Shown here piece after piece: positions 17,173 to 25,117 of a stretch of DNA of 60,899 bases. Under the pieces are notes generated by a model, which was not told where the DNA came from, did no database searches, and worked only from the letters and a program-made list of their open reading frames with translations. How positions within the stretch are numbered: position 1 is the stretch's first letter; each line of letters starts with the position of its first letter. This DNA is from Ruegeria sp. R13_0 (lineage in GTDB: Bacteria > Pseudomonadota > Alphaproteobacteria > Rhodobacterales > Rhodobacteraceae), in NCBI RefSeq assembly GCF_017743995.1, contig NZ_JAGHRB010000019.1:1-60899 (forward strand), written 5' to 3'. Both the position numbers and the translations under genes were made by a program.

Positions 17173-18128
17173 TGCCCGCGCTCAAAGTGGACAATCTGGC
17201 AAAGACCTTTACGTTGAAAAAACCGCTATTTGGCGCTGCGCCGGCAGGAGTGCGCGCGGTGCGGCCGATGTCGTTTCAAGTTGAAACCGGGGAAACACTG
17301 GGTGTGGTCGGGGAATCCGGGTGTGGTAAGTCCACATTGGCGCGGATGCTGGTCGGGCTTCTGGACGCCAGCGAAGGGACAATCGAAATTGAAGGGAAAG
17401 CGCTCGACAACGCGGACCCTGCCAAATTCGGCAAACTGATACAATATGTGTTTCAGGACCCGAACAGCAGCCTCAACCCGCGGAAAACCATTCGGCAGGT
17501 CATGGAAGCGCCGCTGAAACGCCTTTACAGGATGCCGAGGTCCGAGCGGGAAGCGCGAGTTTCCCAAATTTTCGCATCGGTCAATTTGCGGGAAGAGTTC
17601 CTCGAACGCTATCCTCATGAGTTTTCGGGCGGGCAGGCGCAGAGGATTGGAATCGCACGGGCTTTGGCCGCCAACCCCCGGATCATAGTGCTGGACGAGC
17701 CAGTTTCAGCGCTGGACGTGTCGGTGCAGGCGCAGGTTTTGAATCTGCTGGCTGACCTCAAAACAGAGTTTGGCCTGACCTACCTTTTTATCACACATGA
17801 CCTTGCAGTGGTTGAGGCTGTCAGTGACCGGATCATGGTGCTGTATTTTGGTTCGGTGGTTGAGATCGGCGATGCCAAGCGGATCTTTGCAAATCCTCGT
17901 CATCCCTATACAAAACTGCTGGCTGAAAGCGCGCCGGTTGTTGGCCGTCCGCTCACCGCACCCGAGCAAAAAGGAACTGAGCTTCCGGACCCGCTGAAGC
18001 CACCGCCGGGCTGCGCCTTTGCCGGACGGTGTCCAAATGCGACCGATCTGTGCCGGACGCAAGAGCCAGAACTTGAACCTGTGGGAGAAGACCAACTTGC
18101 AGCCTGCCACCATCCGATCCAAGACTGA
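17172..18128 (+). CDS. Peptide-type ABC ATPase, DppF family
   Basis: A 318-residue second ATPase of the importer. Walker A is GESGCGKST, the signature FSGGQAQR, Walker B IIVLDEPVSALD, the switch region FITHDLAVVE, and the C-terminal cysteine cluster PPGCAFAGRCPNATDLC. The ATG at 17172 overlaps the preceding stop TGA (17170-17172). An in-frame start at 17145 would extend into the previous gene and is less likely. The 3' end overlaps the regulator gene start by 32 bases. Confidence 0.92.
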   Translation: MPALKVDNLAKTFTLKKPLFGAAPAGVRAVRPMSFQVETGETLGVVGESGCGKSTLARMLVGLLDASEGTIEIEGKALDNADPAKFGKLIQYVFQDPNSSLNPRKTIRQVMEAPLKRLYRMPRSEREARVSQIFASVNLREEFLERYPHEFSGGQAQRIGIARALAANPRIIVLDEPVSALDVSVQAQVLNLLADLKTEFGLTYLFITHDLAVVEAVSDRIMVLYFGSVVEIGDAKRIFANPRHPYTKLLAESAPVVGRPLTAPEQKGTELPDPLKPPPGCAFAGRCPNATDLCRTQEPELEPVGEDQLAACHHPIQD

Positions 18129-18861
18129 ACCCAGGCTCAGCAGACCGGTCCAGGTCGCCGAGGCGATCAAGGACTGGGTGGTAGAGCAGGGGCTACAAGC
18201 TGGTGACCGATTGCCCGGCGAAGCAGATCTGATCGAACGCTTCGGAATGGCCAAAGGCACAATCCGCGAAGCGATGCGGGTGCTGGAGGCGCAGGGCCTG
18301 ATCAAGACCCGCACCGGACCGGGCGGTGGCAGCTTTGTTCACGAAGTCAGCCAACAGCGTGCCAAGGCCCTGTTGGGAAATTATTTCTACTTCAAGGATC
18401 TCACAATCGGCGACATTTACCAGCTACGTTTGACCCTGGAGCCAGAGCTTGCAGCAACGCTTGCGGGAAAACTGCCCGAGGAAATCTTGTGCCAGCTTGA
18501 GGAAAACATCGCGGAATATTCCGAACCAGCAACGTCCGCTGATGAAGAGCGCGAACAACATGTTGCGTCGCTCCGGTTTCATGCCATTCTCGCGGAGCAG
18601 GCGCAAAATCCGTTGCTTGGTTTCATCATTGATTTCATGGTTAATCTTTTGGCGGACCTGACGGTTTACCGCCGACTTTACTCGCCGCCAAATACCGAAC
18701 TTTGGAAGCAGGGCCGTGACCATCAGCAGCGGCTTGTCGCTGCCTTGCGGGACGGCGAATCTGATTTGGCGCGGTCCATTATGGCCGGCCACATGGAGAT
18801 TGCCTGGACCCTAATGCGCCAGCAGGAAGCCGAAGTGCAGCGCCGGTTTCTATCGGAATAG
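18097..18861 (+). CDS. GntR-family transcriptional regulator, FadR/FCD subfamily
   Basis: A 254-residue regulator. It has an N-terminal winged HTH (RLPGEADLIERFGMAKGTIREAMRVLEAQG) followed by an all-helical FCD ligand domain with metal/acid-binding histidines (for example RFHAIL and GHMEIAW). The likely start is TTG at 18097, because GGGAGAAG at 18083-18090 is well spaced; this start lies inside the 3' end of the DppF gene. Its position at the end of the importer operon suggests feedback control, most simply at the two palindromes at 12651-12693. Confidence 0.88.
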   Translation: MQPATIRSKTEPRLSRPVQVAEAIKDWVVEQGLQAGDRLPGEADLIERFGMAKGTIREAMRVLEAQGLIKTRTGPGGGSFVHEVSQQRAKALLGNYFYFKDLTIGDIYQLRLTLEPELAATLAGKLPEEILCQLEENIAEYSEPATSADEEREQHVASLRFHAILAEQAQNPLLGFIIDFMVNLLADLTVYRRLYSPPNTELWKQGRDHQQRLVAALRDGESDLARSIMAGHMEIAWTLMRQQEAEVQRRFLSE

Positions 18862-18884
18862 AATTTTCAGATTCTAATAATGGG

Positions 18885-19322
18885 TGTCTGCCGTCAGCAC
18901 CAATGGGACAGTTTAGGGTAAATTGATAAGGGAGGATTTCTGGTTCATCGTAACCTTTATGGAGTGAAGATGAACAAGAAATCCGGAACACTGCCGAGCC
19001 ACGGCGAGAAGGCCGTGAAAGACATCCGTCGAGCAATCCGCAAACAATATTCAGCCGAAGAGAAGATCAGGATCGTGCTGGACGGCCTGAAAGGCGAGGA
19101 CAGCATTGCTGAGTTGTGCCGCCGTGAGGGTATTGCCCTGAGTCTTTATTACAGTTGGTCGAAAGAACTCCTGGAGGCGGGAAAGAAGCACATGGCGGGC
19201 GACACGGCGCGTGCGGCGACATAAAACGAGGTGAAGGATCTGCGCCGGGAAGCTCGCGATCTGAAAGAGGTCGTTGCCGAGCAGGCCCTCGAACTTCGGC
19301 TGCTCAAAAAAGCGTGCTGGGG
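18885..19322 (+). mobile_element. Remnant of an IS3-family insertion sequence
   Basis: The left end is taken at TGTCTGCCGTCAG (18885), a TG-start as expected for IS3 elements. The remnant covers a leader and an orfA-like frame and breaks off at the A-rich slippery region CTCAAAAAAGC (about 19308-19318), where orfB would begin. orfB and the right end are missing and the next DNA belongs to a kfrA-like gene. The exact junction, about 19316-19328, is my estimate. Confidence 0.6.
18970..19320 (+). pseudogene. IS3-family transposase OrfA, interrupted and truncated
   Basis: The frame from ATG 18970 gives an 84-residue HTH protein ending at TAA 19222-19224. Its HTH is typical of OrfA: QYSAEEKIRIVLDGLKGED then SIAELCRREGI. 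The same reading frame continues past the stop with EVKDLRREARDLKEVVAEQ and LELRLLKKA, the coiled-coil end of IS3 OrfA. The TAA is therefore an internal nonsense change. The gene breaks off where OrfB should follow, so it cannot make an active transposase. Confidence 0.7.
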
Positions 19323-19639
19323 GATCCTTCGGCGAAACCAAGCAGCAACTGACGCCTGACCAATTCGCATGTCTGATCGATGGCCCCGGTTGCTTGGGAG
19401 GGCAGGGCCTCAATCTGACGCAGTGTCCGTTCTTCCTTTTCCCGGGTAAGGATGTCTTCGATCATGGTCTGTAGGGCCTCGGGTCGCGGATTTATGGCGA
19501 GATGCTGCTCTTCCCGAAGGTGCCGTTTCACGTTTTCAACCGAAGGCTCCATCCCTCGCATTGCAAGATCGCCTATGGCCTTGGCAACCTGGGATTCACT
19601 GTAGGACTTTGGACGTCCTGCGTTGGATTTGGTGGTCAT
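19304..19639 (-). pseudogene. Truncated kfrA-like plasmid DNA-binding protein
   Basis: A 111-residue frame from ATG 19639, on the minus strand. Residues about 8-60 (NAGRPKSYSESQVAKAIGDLAMRG, then SVENVKRHL) resemble the N-terminal DNA-binding domain of KfrA, a plasmid-borne autoregulated protein with a long coiled-coil tail. Here the coiled coil is missing: the frame runs into the IS3 remnant at about 19328 and stops after five foreign residues. Palindromic operator-like sites lie 20 bases upstream of the start, as for an autorepressor. The shortened protein might still bind DNA. The family call is from pattern recognition only. Confidence 0.55.
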
Positions 19640-19658
19640 GACTTTCCCTCGTTAGCAT

Positions 19659-19699
19659 GGGAATTTGTCAAATTCCCGGTCAATCCGAATTTGACAATT
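19659..19699. promoter_or_regulatory. Palindromic operators upstream of the kfrA-like gene
   Basis: GGGAATTTG-T-CAAATTCCC (19659-19677) is a perfect inverted repeat with 9-base arms. GAATTTGACAATTTG (19687-19701) repeats the same core in the opposite orientation. They sit directly upstream of the start codon at 19639, matching the known autoregulation of KfrA-type proteins; the binding itself is inferred. Confidence 0.55.
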
Positions 19700-19711
19700 T
19701 GTGGTTTCGGC

Positions 19712-19740
19712 TCGGAGACCGGGCTTTTCCCGGTCTCCGA
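19712..19740. repeat. Perfect 12-bp-stem hairpin
   Basis: TCGGAGACCGGG-CTTTT-CCCGGTCTCCGA forms a 12-base-pair perfect stem with a 5-base loop. It lies next to the kfrA-like operators. On neither strand is it followed by a clear T-run, so it is not an obvious terminator. It could be a plasmid control or recombination element. Confidence 0.5.
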
Positions 19741-20163
19741 AGCGGAAATTGGTTCGATTGGAAGCGGGGAAACAATCCGAGTGTGTTTGCGTTTGTCGGG
19801 TGTGTGTTGTGAGCAGGGGGGCGTTCACGCTGGCACCTGACAACCTTCTGTTGATCATGTTGCGCTGGCCGCTGTGGCGTTCCAGCCAAAAAAACCAACT
19901 GCCATTGTCATTTCCAGATTTGGTGATTTCAAAGATTTCAACGTGGAAATAATGATGATTTTCTGTGCGTTGCGGTGAAAAAGGCGCGCCAGAACGGGTT
20001 GCTGTCGATAGAAACGGGCCGATGAAGGACCCGTTACGGAGCAGAATTGCAGCAATACGGCAAAGGAAATCAAACCTGCCTCCGAAAATAGTGTTCGCAA
20101 CCCAGCTCCCCGAAATCGTCATATGGGAAGCTCGAAATGGTTGCAGACAACTGAAAGTTCAGA
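19741..20163. other. Gene-free stretch between kfrA-like and Rep-like genes
   Basis: About 420 bases without a convincing gene. The first part (19779-19822) is rich in GTGT runs (GTGTGTTTGCGTTTGTCGG then GTGTGTGTTGTGAG), which could be degenerate iterons or simple low-complexity sequence. Long minus-strand frames here have no recognisable domains and poor codon character, so I do not call them. Confidence 0.4.
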
Positions 20164-20910
20164 GTGTCGTCAGTTATGATCGAATATTTGAGGGCGATGG
20201 GGCTCGCACTGAGGGATCAAAGATTTCTGCTTGCCACGATCCATTTCCAGCATCTGCTTGGAGACTGGCCGATCATCGATTGGCGCAGCGAATACGGTAG
20301 CGCACATTGGATGCCCCTCAGGGATTTTCGCGCCCTGGGCTGTGCGCCGAAGTCTAACGACACCCGGCATTTCCGGGCCACGATAGATTTCTGGACGGCG
20401 GAAGGGGTGCTATTTGATGACATCAGGCTATTGCCGGACCGGCGTCACGTTCAGTGGCGGTGTTCGAAATTTGCGTTTTCCATGATGTCCGAGATGGATC
20501 GTTACGCCCTGCTTACTACGGAAAGTCTTAAGGTGGCTCGAACGGATCTTGATATGGATGTCCTTCTCCAGATCGCGTTGCACCACAAAATGCAACGACC
20601 AGAATTCAGGATGTTCGGTACGCGATTTCTGGATCCAGCTTCGGCGTCGACTCCCTTCCGGCTGAAAGATGTCGATCGCAAGCTGAAAGACACATTGTCC
20701 CGATTTGCGAAATTAACGGGCTACGGCTTTGTTGTTGGCTACTGCCAAGGCGGGAATGCCCCCGGATACACCGAAATCAACATCCGCATACAGCATGCAG
20801 GAACTGTCTGGCCACTTGAGAGAATTCAGAAATTCCCACCGCGGACCAGGCAATTCAACATTCTGCCCGCAAGCGGATGGCCCAAACAGCGCAAACCGGG
20901 GCAGCACTGA
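20164..20910 (+). CDS. Hypothetical protein, possibly a Rep-type plasmid replication initiator
   Basis: A 248-residue frame with a GTG start at 20164 (ATG 20176 is an alternative; neither has a strong ribosome site). I do not firmly recognise it. The order of segments resembles the twin winged-helix layout of Rep_3-type initiators: VQWRCSKFAFSMMSEMDRYA then LLTTESLKVARTDLDMDV (about 95-140), and a second unit with KDVDRKLKDTLSRFAKLTGYG (about 178-198). With the adjacent kfrA-like relic, a plasmid origin for this stretch is plausible. It could also belong with the recombinase-like genes that follow. Confidence 0.5.
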   Translation: MSSVMIEYLRAMGLALRDQRFLLATIHFQHLLGDWPIIDWRSEYGSAHWMPLRDFRALGCAPKSNDTRHFRATIDFWTAEGVLFDDIRLLPDRRHVQWRCSKFAFSMMSEMDRYALLTTESLKVARTDLDMDVLLQIALHHKMQRPEFRMFGTRFLDPASASTPFRLKDVDRKLKDTLSRFAKLTGYGFVVGYCQGGNAPGYTEINIRIQHAGTVWPLERIQKFPPRTRQFNILPASGWPKQRKPGQH

Positions 20911-20980
20911 ATTTTTTCCGGAGATCGACTTTGGAACAACCGGAACTGGCCAATATCCTCGAAAAGGAGAGCAGACCAAT

Positions 20981-21922
20981 ATGGCAAAAACGTTGAAAAC
21001 ATGGGGAGAGGGCGGAGGTTTCGGAGAAGGAAACTGGCCGCGATTGAAGGCGGCCATCGAGTTTCAGGAGGTGCTCGGCGGCGGGTTCAATTCGTGTTCG
21101 CTCAACGATCCCCGAACATTTGAAGGTGAGTGGTCGGAAAATCCATCGCGCACGCCTGACCATTTCTCGAGCCCCGCGCAATATCGGGCATGGCGACACA
21201 TCATGATATCGGGACTGGAAGCGTTCTCGGGCCAAAAATCCCGCAAAACACAAGTCGCAGAAGAGGGCAAAGACAACTGGTTGCGATTGCGCGACAGTTG
21301 TAAGAAGCGCGGCTTTGGTGCTGTTCACGAAAACAATCTCCTCGCGCTGCGCCGGTACGCGCTGAAAGCGGGTGTTTCTCCAGCTGAGGTTACGAAACCA
21401 TGGGCTGAATCAGTCCAGAAGGATTTGGAACAATCCGAGAGGGCCGTTTTCCGAGCGGGGGTCGGGGCTTTGGACTGCGTCCGCGCAGACGATGACATCA
21501 GCAGGACGTTTAACTTGTCACGTGAGCCTATCGGGCAGTTGGAAAAAAAGCTCCCGCCCAATGCGGAAAATCCTTTGCCGCCCATTCTGGCTGCGGAAGT
21601 CGGCGCATGGCTGGAGGGCTTGAAAGCTGGCGAGCCTGTCGGGTTTCGGGGTCGCATGCGTCCGCCGGTTTCGGAAAGCTGGATCCGCCAAAACCGGTTT
21701 GCCATCGCCTGGTACTGGCAGCGTTTCTCGACGGTCTTTCCTGATGAATCGGATCCGGAGATGGCATTTCTCGCCGCTTCCGAGACCGTCCAGAGGATTT
21801 CGCGGTCCTGCTTCCAGCACGGACCTCAGCAGCCAAACCCCGACTTCAAGGTAGGATATTTCAAGAACATCCTCCTCTTCCTTCAACGGTGGAATCCACA
21901 GCTGACGATGCCAAACCAGTAG
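20981..21922 (+). CDS. Recombinase-like protein lacking a catalytic domain
   Basis: A 313-residue protein. The ATG at 20981 follows AAAGGAGAG (about 20963-20971). By eye it parallels the N-terminal half of the recombinase at 34859: QYRAWRHIMISGLEAFSG matches AYKAWRRKVQAAIKGASG, and later segments (NWLRLRDSCKKRGF, ALRRYALKAGVSPAEVTKPW, LAAEVGAWLEGLKAG) fall in the same order. The catalytic C-terminal half with R, K, HxxR and Tyr is absent, and the frame ends in QRWNPQLTMPNQ. It may be a decayed recombinase or a DNA-binding accessory subunit. It is 13 bases upstream of the next gene. Confidence 0.6.
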   Translation: MAKTLKTWGEGGGFGEGNWPRLKAAIEFQEVLGGGFNSCSLNDPRTFEGEWSENPSRTPDHFSSPAQYRAWRHIMISGLEAFSGQKSRKTQVAEEGKDNWLRLRDSCKKRGFGAVHENNLLALRRYALKAGVSPAEVTKPWAESVQKDLEQSERAVFRAGVGALDCVRADDDISRTFNLSREPIGQLEKKLPPNAENPLPPILAAEVGAWLEGLKAGEPVGFRGRMRPPVSESWIRQNRFAIAWYWQRFSTVFPDESDPEMAFLAASETVQRISRSCFQHGPQQPNPDFKVGYFKNILLFLQRWNPQLTMPNQ

Positions 21923-21935
21923 AAAGAACGACAGA

Positions 21936-22307
21936 ATGCAAGACGAAAAGACAGGTCGATTTTTGGCCGCCGTACCAGTAAGCCGCCAGCTCGTGGCACA
22001 GGGCGTGCCGGAACGCTATGTGTCACAATCAAAAGCAATCGAAGAGGGTCGGACCAAGATCAAAGCGTACTTACGCAAGCCCGCGCTTACCGGAATGGCC
22101 CGTTTCTTTCAACTGGCGGCAGATCGCGGGCTTCCAATGGAATTCGAGGCCAATACGATCATCGTTTTTCTCGACGATCTCGACGAACGGTCCACAGGTT
22201 CCTCGTATTGGCTGCGCTTCGCCAACGCAATGCAGGAAGTGGCGCGAGAGATGGGCTTTCCTTTCGACATCGTGGACGGATTCGAGGTTCGGTTGGGACA
22301 ACGTTAG
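21936..22307 (+). CDS. Small protein resembling the N-terminal domain of a tyrosine recombinase
   Basis: A 123-residue protein that follows the previous gene closely. The segment ALTGMARFFQLAADRG and later SSYWLRFANAMQEVAREMG corresponds in layout to TAPQMRILDKFLAFIEDRQ and SANRLRALKRAMQAVFPG at the start of the second recombinase at 36610, that is, a core-binding SAM-like domain. It stops where the rest of that protein would begin. The pair 20981/21936 thus mirrors the pair 34859/36610 in order, but truncated. Function unknown. The next 220 bases, up to the LysR gene, hold no gene I can support. Confidence 0.5.
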   Translation: MQDEKTGRFLAAVPVSRQLVAQGVPERYVSQSKAIEEGRTKIKAYLRKPALTGMARFFQLAADRGLPMEFEANTIIVFLDDLDERSTGSSYWLRFANAMQEVAREMGFPFDIVDGFEVRLGQR

Positions 22308-22527
22308 CGTTGGAGTTGTGAACTCTTCCCTCTGTACGAACGGCCCATAGCTGCCGCTCGACTGCCATCTGTTTTGCCGCAGTGCGGACCATCGCACCGG
22401 ACATTCGTCGCGTCAGCGAATTTGGAGAACAGCAAGTTCACCTAATGCCAGGTTTGTCCGCTGCCCACTCACACTTTGGCCAGCTGCCATCCTATACCAG
22501 GACTTGCCCGAAAACCTCGCTGGGGGC

Positions 22528-23454
22528 TCAGGTAAAGTGAGGAGCATCTGGATAGTCAGACACTGAGATTATCCAATCCCTCACTTGCACTGCCTGTTTG
22601 ACCAGCGGTTTGTTCTTCGACCAGACCAGAAAGATTCCGTTCCCAGTGCGCCATCCCCACTCGTGCTTGGCAAGTAATGTGCCTGACCGGACCATATCCC
22701 GAACGATGTGTTCCCAACCAAAAGCAAACCCCTCGCCGGAAATGGCCGCCTGCAAAACCAGCGCATAGTCGTTCAGGCGCATTCCCGAAACAAAAACACG
22801 GTCCTTGATACCGTGATGCGCAAACCAATGCGACCACGTCGGGCGTTCGCGGATCGGTTCTTCCAGATGAATCAGGCGTTCATTCATCAGGTTCGGGATG
22901 GACTTCAGGTTTTTCGCTGCCGTGAACACCCGCGGATTTGCCACCGGCATGATAACCTCATCCGCCAGTTTCGCCGAGTGACAGTCCGGCCACTTGCCAT
23001 CACCAAGGCGTATGCCAAGGCTGATGTTTTCCATGTCAAGATTCGGCTCCCGATCACTGTTTTGCAGGCGCAAGTCAATATCCGGATGCTTCTCGTGGAG
23101 TTTCACCACACGTGGCATCATCCAATAGTGAGAGAATGCCGTGGATGAATTCAGAGTGACGTGATCGTCCTGCCCCATCTGGCGGACGGCCATCACAGAT
23201 TCTTCAACGTCGCCCAACGCCTTTGAAACATCTGTGTACAAACGGTTTCCCGCTGTGGTCAGCTCAACCGATCGGTGCCCTCGAACGAAAAGGATCACAC
23301 CCAATGCCTCTTCAAGATTCTTGATCGCTGAACTGACAGCAGGTTGGTGCATGTTTAGTGCTTCCGCTGCTTTTGTGAAAGAGCGGTGCTTTGCCGCCGC
23401 GTCAAAAACCATCAGGTTGCGGGGCGAGCCAAGGTATTTCCAGAACGTTGCCAT
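22528..23454 (-). CDS. LysR-family regulator of the betaine-catabolic cluster
   Basis: A 308-residue LysR protein of the GcvA-like branch. The HTH is at residues about 12-60 (MVFDAAAKHRSFTKAAEALN, then QPAVSSAIKNLEEALG). The substrate domain includes LGIRLGDGKWPD. It is divergent from the MttB-like gene at 23547, with a LysR-type palindrome in the 92-base gap. It probably controls the methyltransferase and demethylation genes; the inducer is not known. Confidence 0.9.
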   Translation of the reverse strand: MATFWKYLGSPRNLMVFDAAAKHRSFTKAAEALNMHQPAVSSAIKNLEEALGVILFVRGHRSVELTTAGNRLYTDVSKALGDVEESVMAVRQMGQDDHVTLNSSTAFSHYWMMPRVVKLHEKHPDIDLRLQNSDREPNLDMENISLGIRLGDGKWPDCHSAKLADEVIMPVANPRVFTAAKNLKSIPNLMNERLIHLEEPIRERPTWSHWFAHHGIKDRVFVSGMRLNDYALVLQAAISGEGFAFGWEHIVRDMVRSGTLLAKHEWGWRTGNGIFLVWSKNKPLVKQAVQVRDWIISVSDYPDAPHFT

Positions 23455-23463
23455 AATATATTT

Positions 23464-23478
23464 GTATCCAAGAGATAC
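23464..23478. promoter_or_regulatory. Putative LysR box upstream of the MttB-like gene
   Basis: GTATC-CAAGA-GATAC is an inverted repeat and contains TATCCAAGAGATA, which fits T-N11-A. It lies 10 bases upstream of the lysR start and about 70 bases upstream of the methyltransferase start, the classic position for control of a divergent pair. Confidence 0.5.
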
Positions 23479-23546
23479 GAATTTTCAAGGATCACAGAAA
23501 ATACGGAATCGGGTACGTCCAAGCAAATCCCTATTGGAGATCCGAG

Positions 23547-25091
23547 ATGGCCCGACGTTCTCGTACTACACGCAGATCGACGCAAACAGACAGCAGCGTT
23601 CCCGCTTCACCCTATATCCGTCGCAACCTGCCCTATTTCGATCTTCTAAGCGAAGAGCAGCTTGAGAAGATCGAGGCACAGGTCGATTGGATTCTGGAAA
23701 ATGTCGGAATCGCATTTCGCGACGATCCAAAAGCGCTCGAGATTTGGCGTGAGGCTGGCATTGCTGCAACCGGCCCGCATAACGATCTGATCAGGGCAGA
23801 TGCCAAATGGATCCGAGAGCTTTGTGCCAAGGCACCAAAGCAGTTTATGCAATTGGCCCGCAACCCGGACCGGTCTGTGGTTATCGGTGGTACCAACCAG
23901 GTATTCGCCCCCATCTATGGCGCACCTTTTGTGCGCGATCTGGAAGGTGGGCGTCGCTATGCAACATACGACGACTTCGAAAAGCTGCTGAAGCTTACCT
24001 ATTTGCATCCGAACCTGCATCACGGCGGTCTTGTGATCGCAGAACCAACCGACATTCCCGTCAGCAAGCGCCATCTGGACATGGTGTTTGCCCATATGAC
24101 GCTGTCGGACAAGCCTCACCTTGGTGCCATTACTGAAAAAGAGCGGGCGCAAGACACCGTGGATATGGTGGAAATCCTGTTCGGTTCAGACCGGATGGAG
24201 GCAGAAGCGCAGGCGGGCAATGTCTGCATCATGGCGAACGTGAACACCAACTCTCCGTTGCTGGTCGACAAAGTGGCGTCTGAGGCCATCCAGGTCTATT
24301 CCTCGCGTAGTCAGGCGATGGTCGTGACCCCATTCATCCTGACCGGCGCGATGGGGCCGGTCAGCACAGCAGCCTCGGTTGCTCAGGCGATGGCCGAAGC
24401 GATGATGTGTTGTGCCTTCGCGCAATTGGTCCGTCCGGGCGCACCGTTTGTCATGGGCAATTTTCTGTCGTCGATGTCGCTGAAATCCGGCGCACCCACC
24501 TTTGGGATGCCCGAACCTGTTTTGTCCAACTATGCCATTGGCCAACTCGCCCGGCGCTTGGGCATTCCCTTGCGGTGCGGCGGATCTCTGACGGCGTCCA
24601 AGATCGAAGACGCTCAAGCAGCCTACGAGAGCGCGGACTCTATGCATTCCACAGTTCTGGCGGGGTCGAATTTCACTCTGCACGCGGCGGGTTGGCTTGA
24701 GGGTGGCTTGGCCACCGGGTTCGAAAAGCTGATCATGGATGCCGATCGGCTGGGCAGCCATCAAAAGCTGGTCGGGCTGGGCCTGGAGGTCGACGATAAC
24801 GCCTTTGCCCGGGACGCCTACGACGAAGTCGAAGCCGGCGGTCATTTCCTCGGGTCAGGCCACACGATGCGGAATTATCAAACCGCGTTCTACGAACCAA
24901 AGCTCAGCGACAGTGAAAACGTCGAAAGCTGGGAAGAGGCTGGATCGAAAGACATGCGCGTCCGCGCCTTTGAGCGGTGGAACAACATGCTGGATCAGTA
25001 TGAAGCGCCCCCCATCGACATCGCAAAGAAAGAAGAGCTGGCGGCTTATGTGGCACGCCGCAAAGAGGAACTGCCGGACGCTTGGTACTAA
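23547..25091 (+). CDS. MttB-superfamily methyltransferase, non-pyrrolysine type (glycine betaine/trimethylamine-like)
   Basis: A 514-residue corrinoid-dependent methyltransferase-family protein. The ATG at 23547 follows GGAGATCCGAG. There is no in-frame amber codon, so it is a non-pyrrolysine member, like MtgB, which demethylates glycine betaine to dimethylglycine. Family segments are visible as NVGIAFRDDPKALEIWREAG (about 53) and LSSMSLKSGAPTFGMPEP (about 307). The next genes encode dimethylglycine and sarcosine oxidation, so a methylated glycine is the likely substrate class. No corrinoid protein gene lies alongside; a partner elsewhere or a different chemistry is needed. Confidence 0.85.
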   Translation: MARRSRTTRRSTQTDSSVPASPYIRRNLPYFDLLSEEQLEKIEAQVDWILENVGIAFRDDPKALEIWREAGIAATGPHNDLIRADAKWIRELCAKAPKQFMQLARNPDRSVVIGGTNQVFAPIYGAPFVRDLEGGRRYATYDDFEKLLKLTYLHPNLHHGGLVIAEPTDIPVSKRHLDMVFAHMTLSDKPHLGAITEKERAQDTVDMVEILFGSDRMEAEAQAGNVCIMANVNTNSPLLVDKVASEAIQVYSSRSQAMVVTPFILTGAMGPVSTAASVAQAMAEAMMCCAFAQLVRPGAPFVMGNFLSSMSLKSGAPTFGMPEPVLSNYAIGQLARRLGIPLRCGGSLTASKIEDAQAAYESADSMHSTVLAGSNFTLHAAGWLEGGLATGFEKLIMDADRLGSHQKLVGLGLEVDDNAFARDAYDEVEAGGHFLGSGHTMRNYQTAFYEPKLSDSENVESWEEAGSKDMRVRAFERWNNMLDQYEAPPIDIAKKEELAAYVARRKEELPDAWY

Positions 25092-25117
25092 GCCCGGATT
25101 GAGAAAGGACAATTCCG

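Noticed and set aside
19652..20122. 156-residue minus-strand frame in the kfrA/Rep intergenic region
   Set aside because: No recognisable domain, no convincing ribosome site, and it covers the operators and hairpin, so it is probably a chance frame.
23547..25091. Pyrrolysine-containing MttB
   Set aside because: The frame has no in-frame TAG; it is a non-pyrrolysine member.
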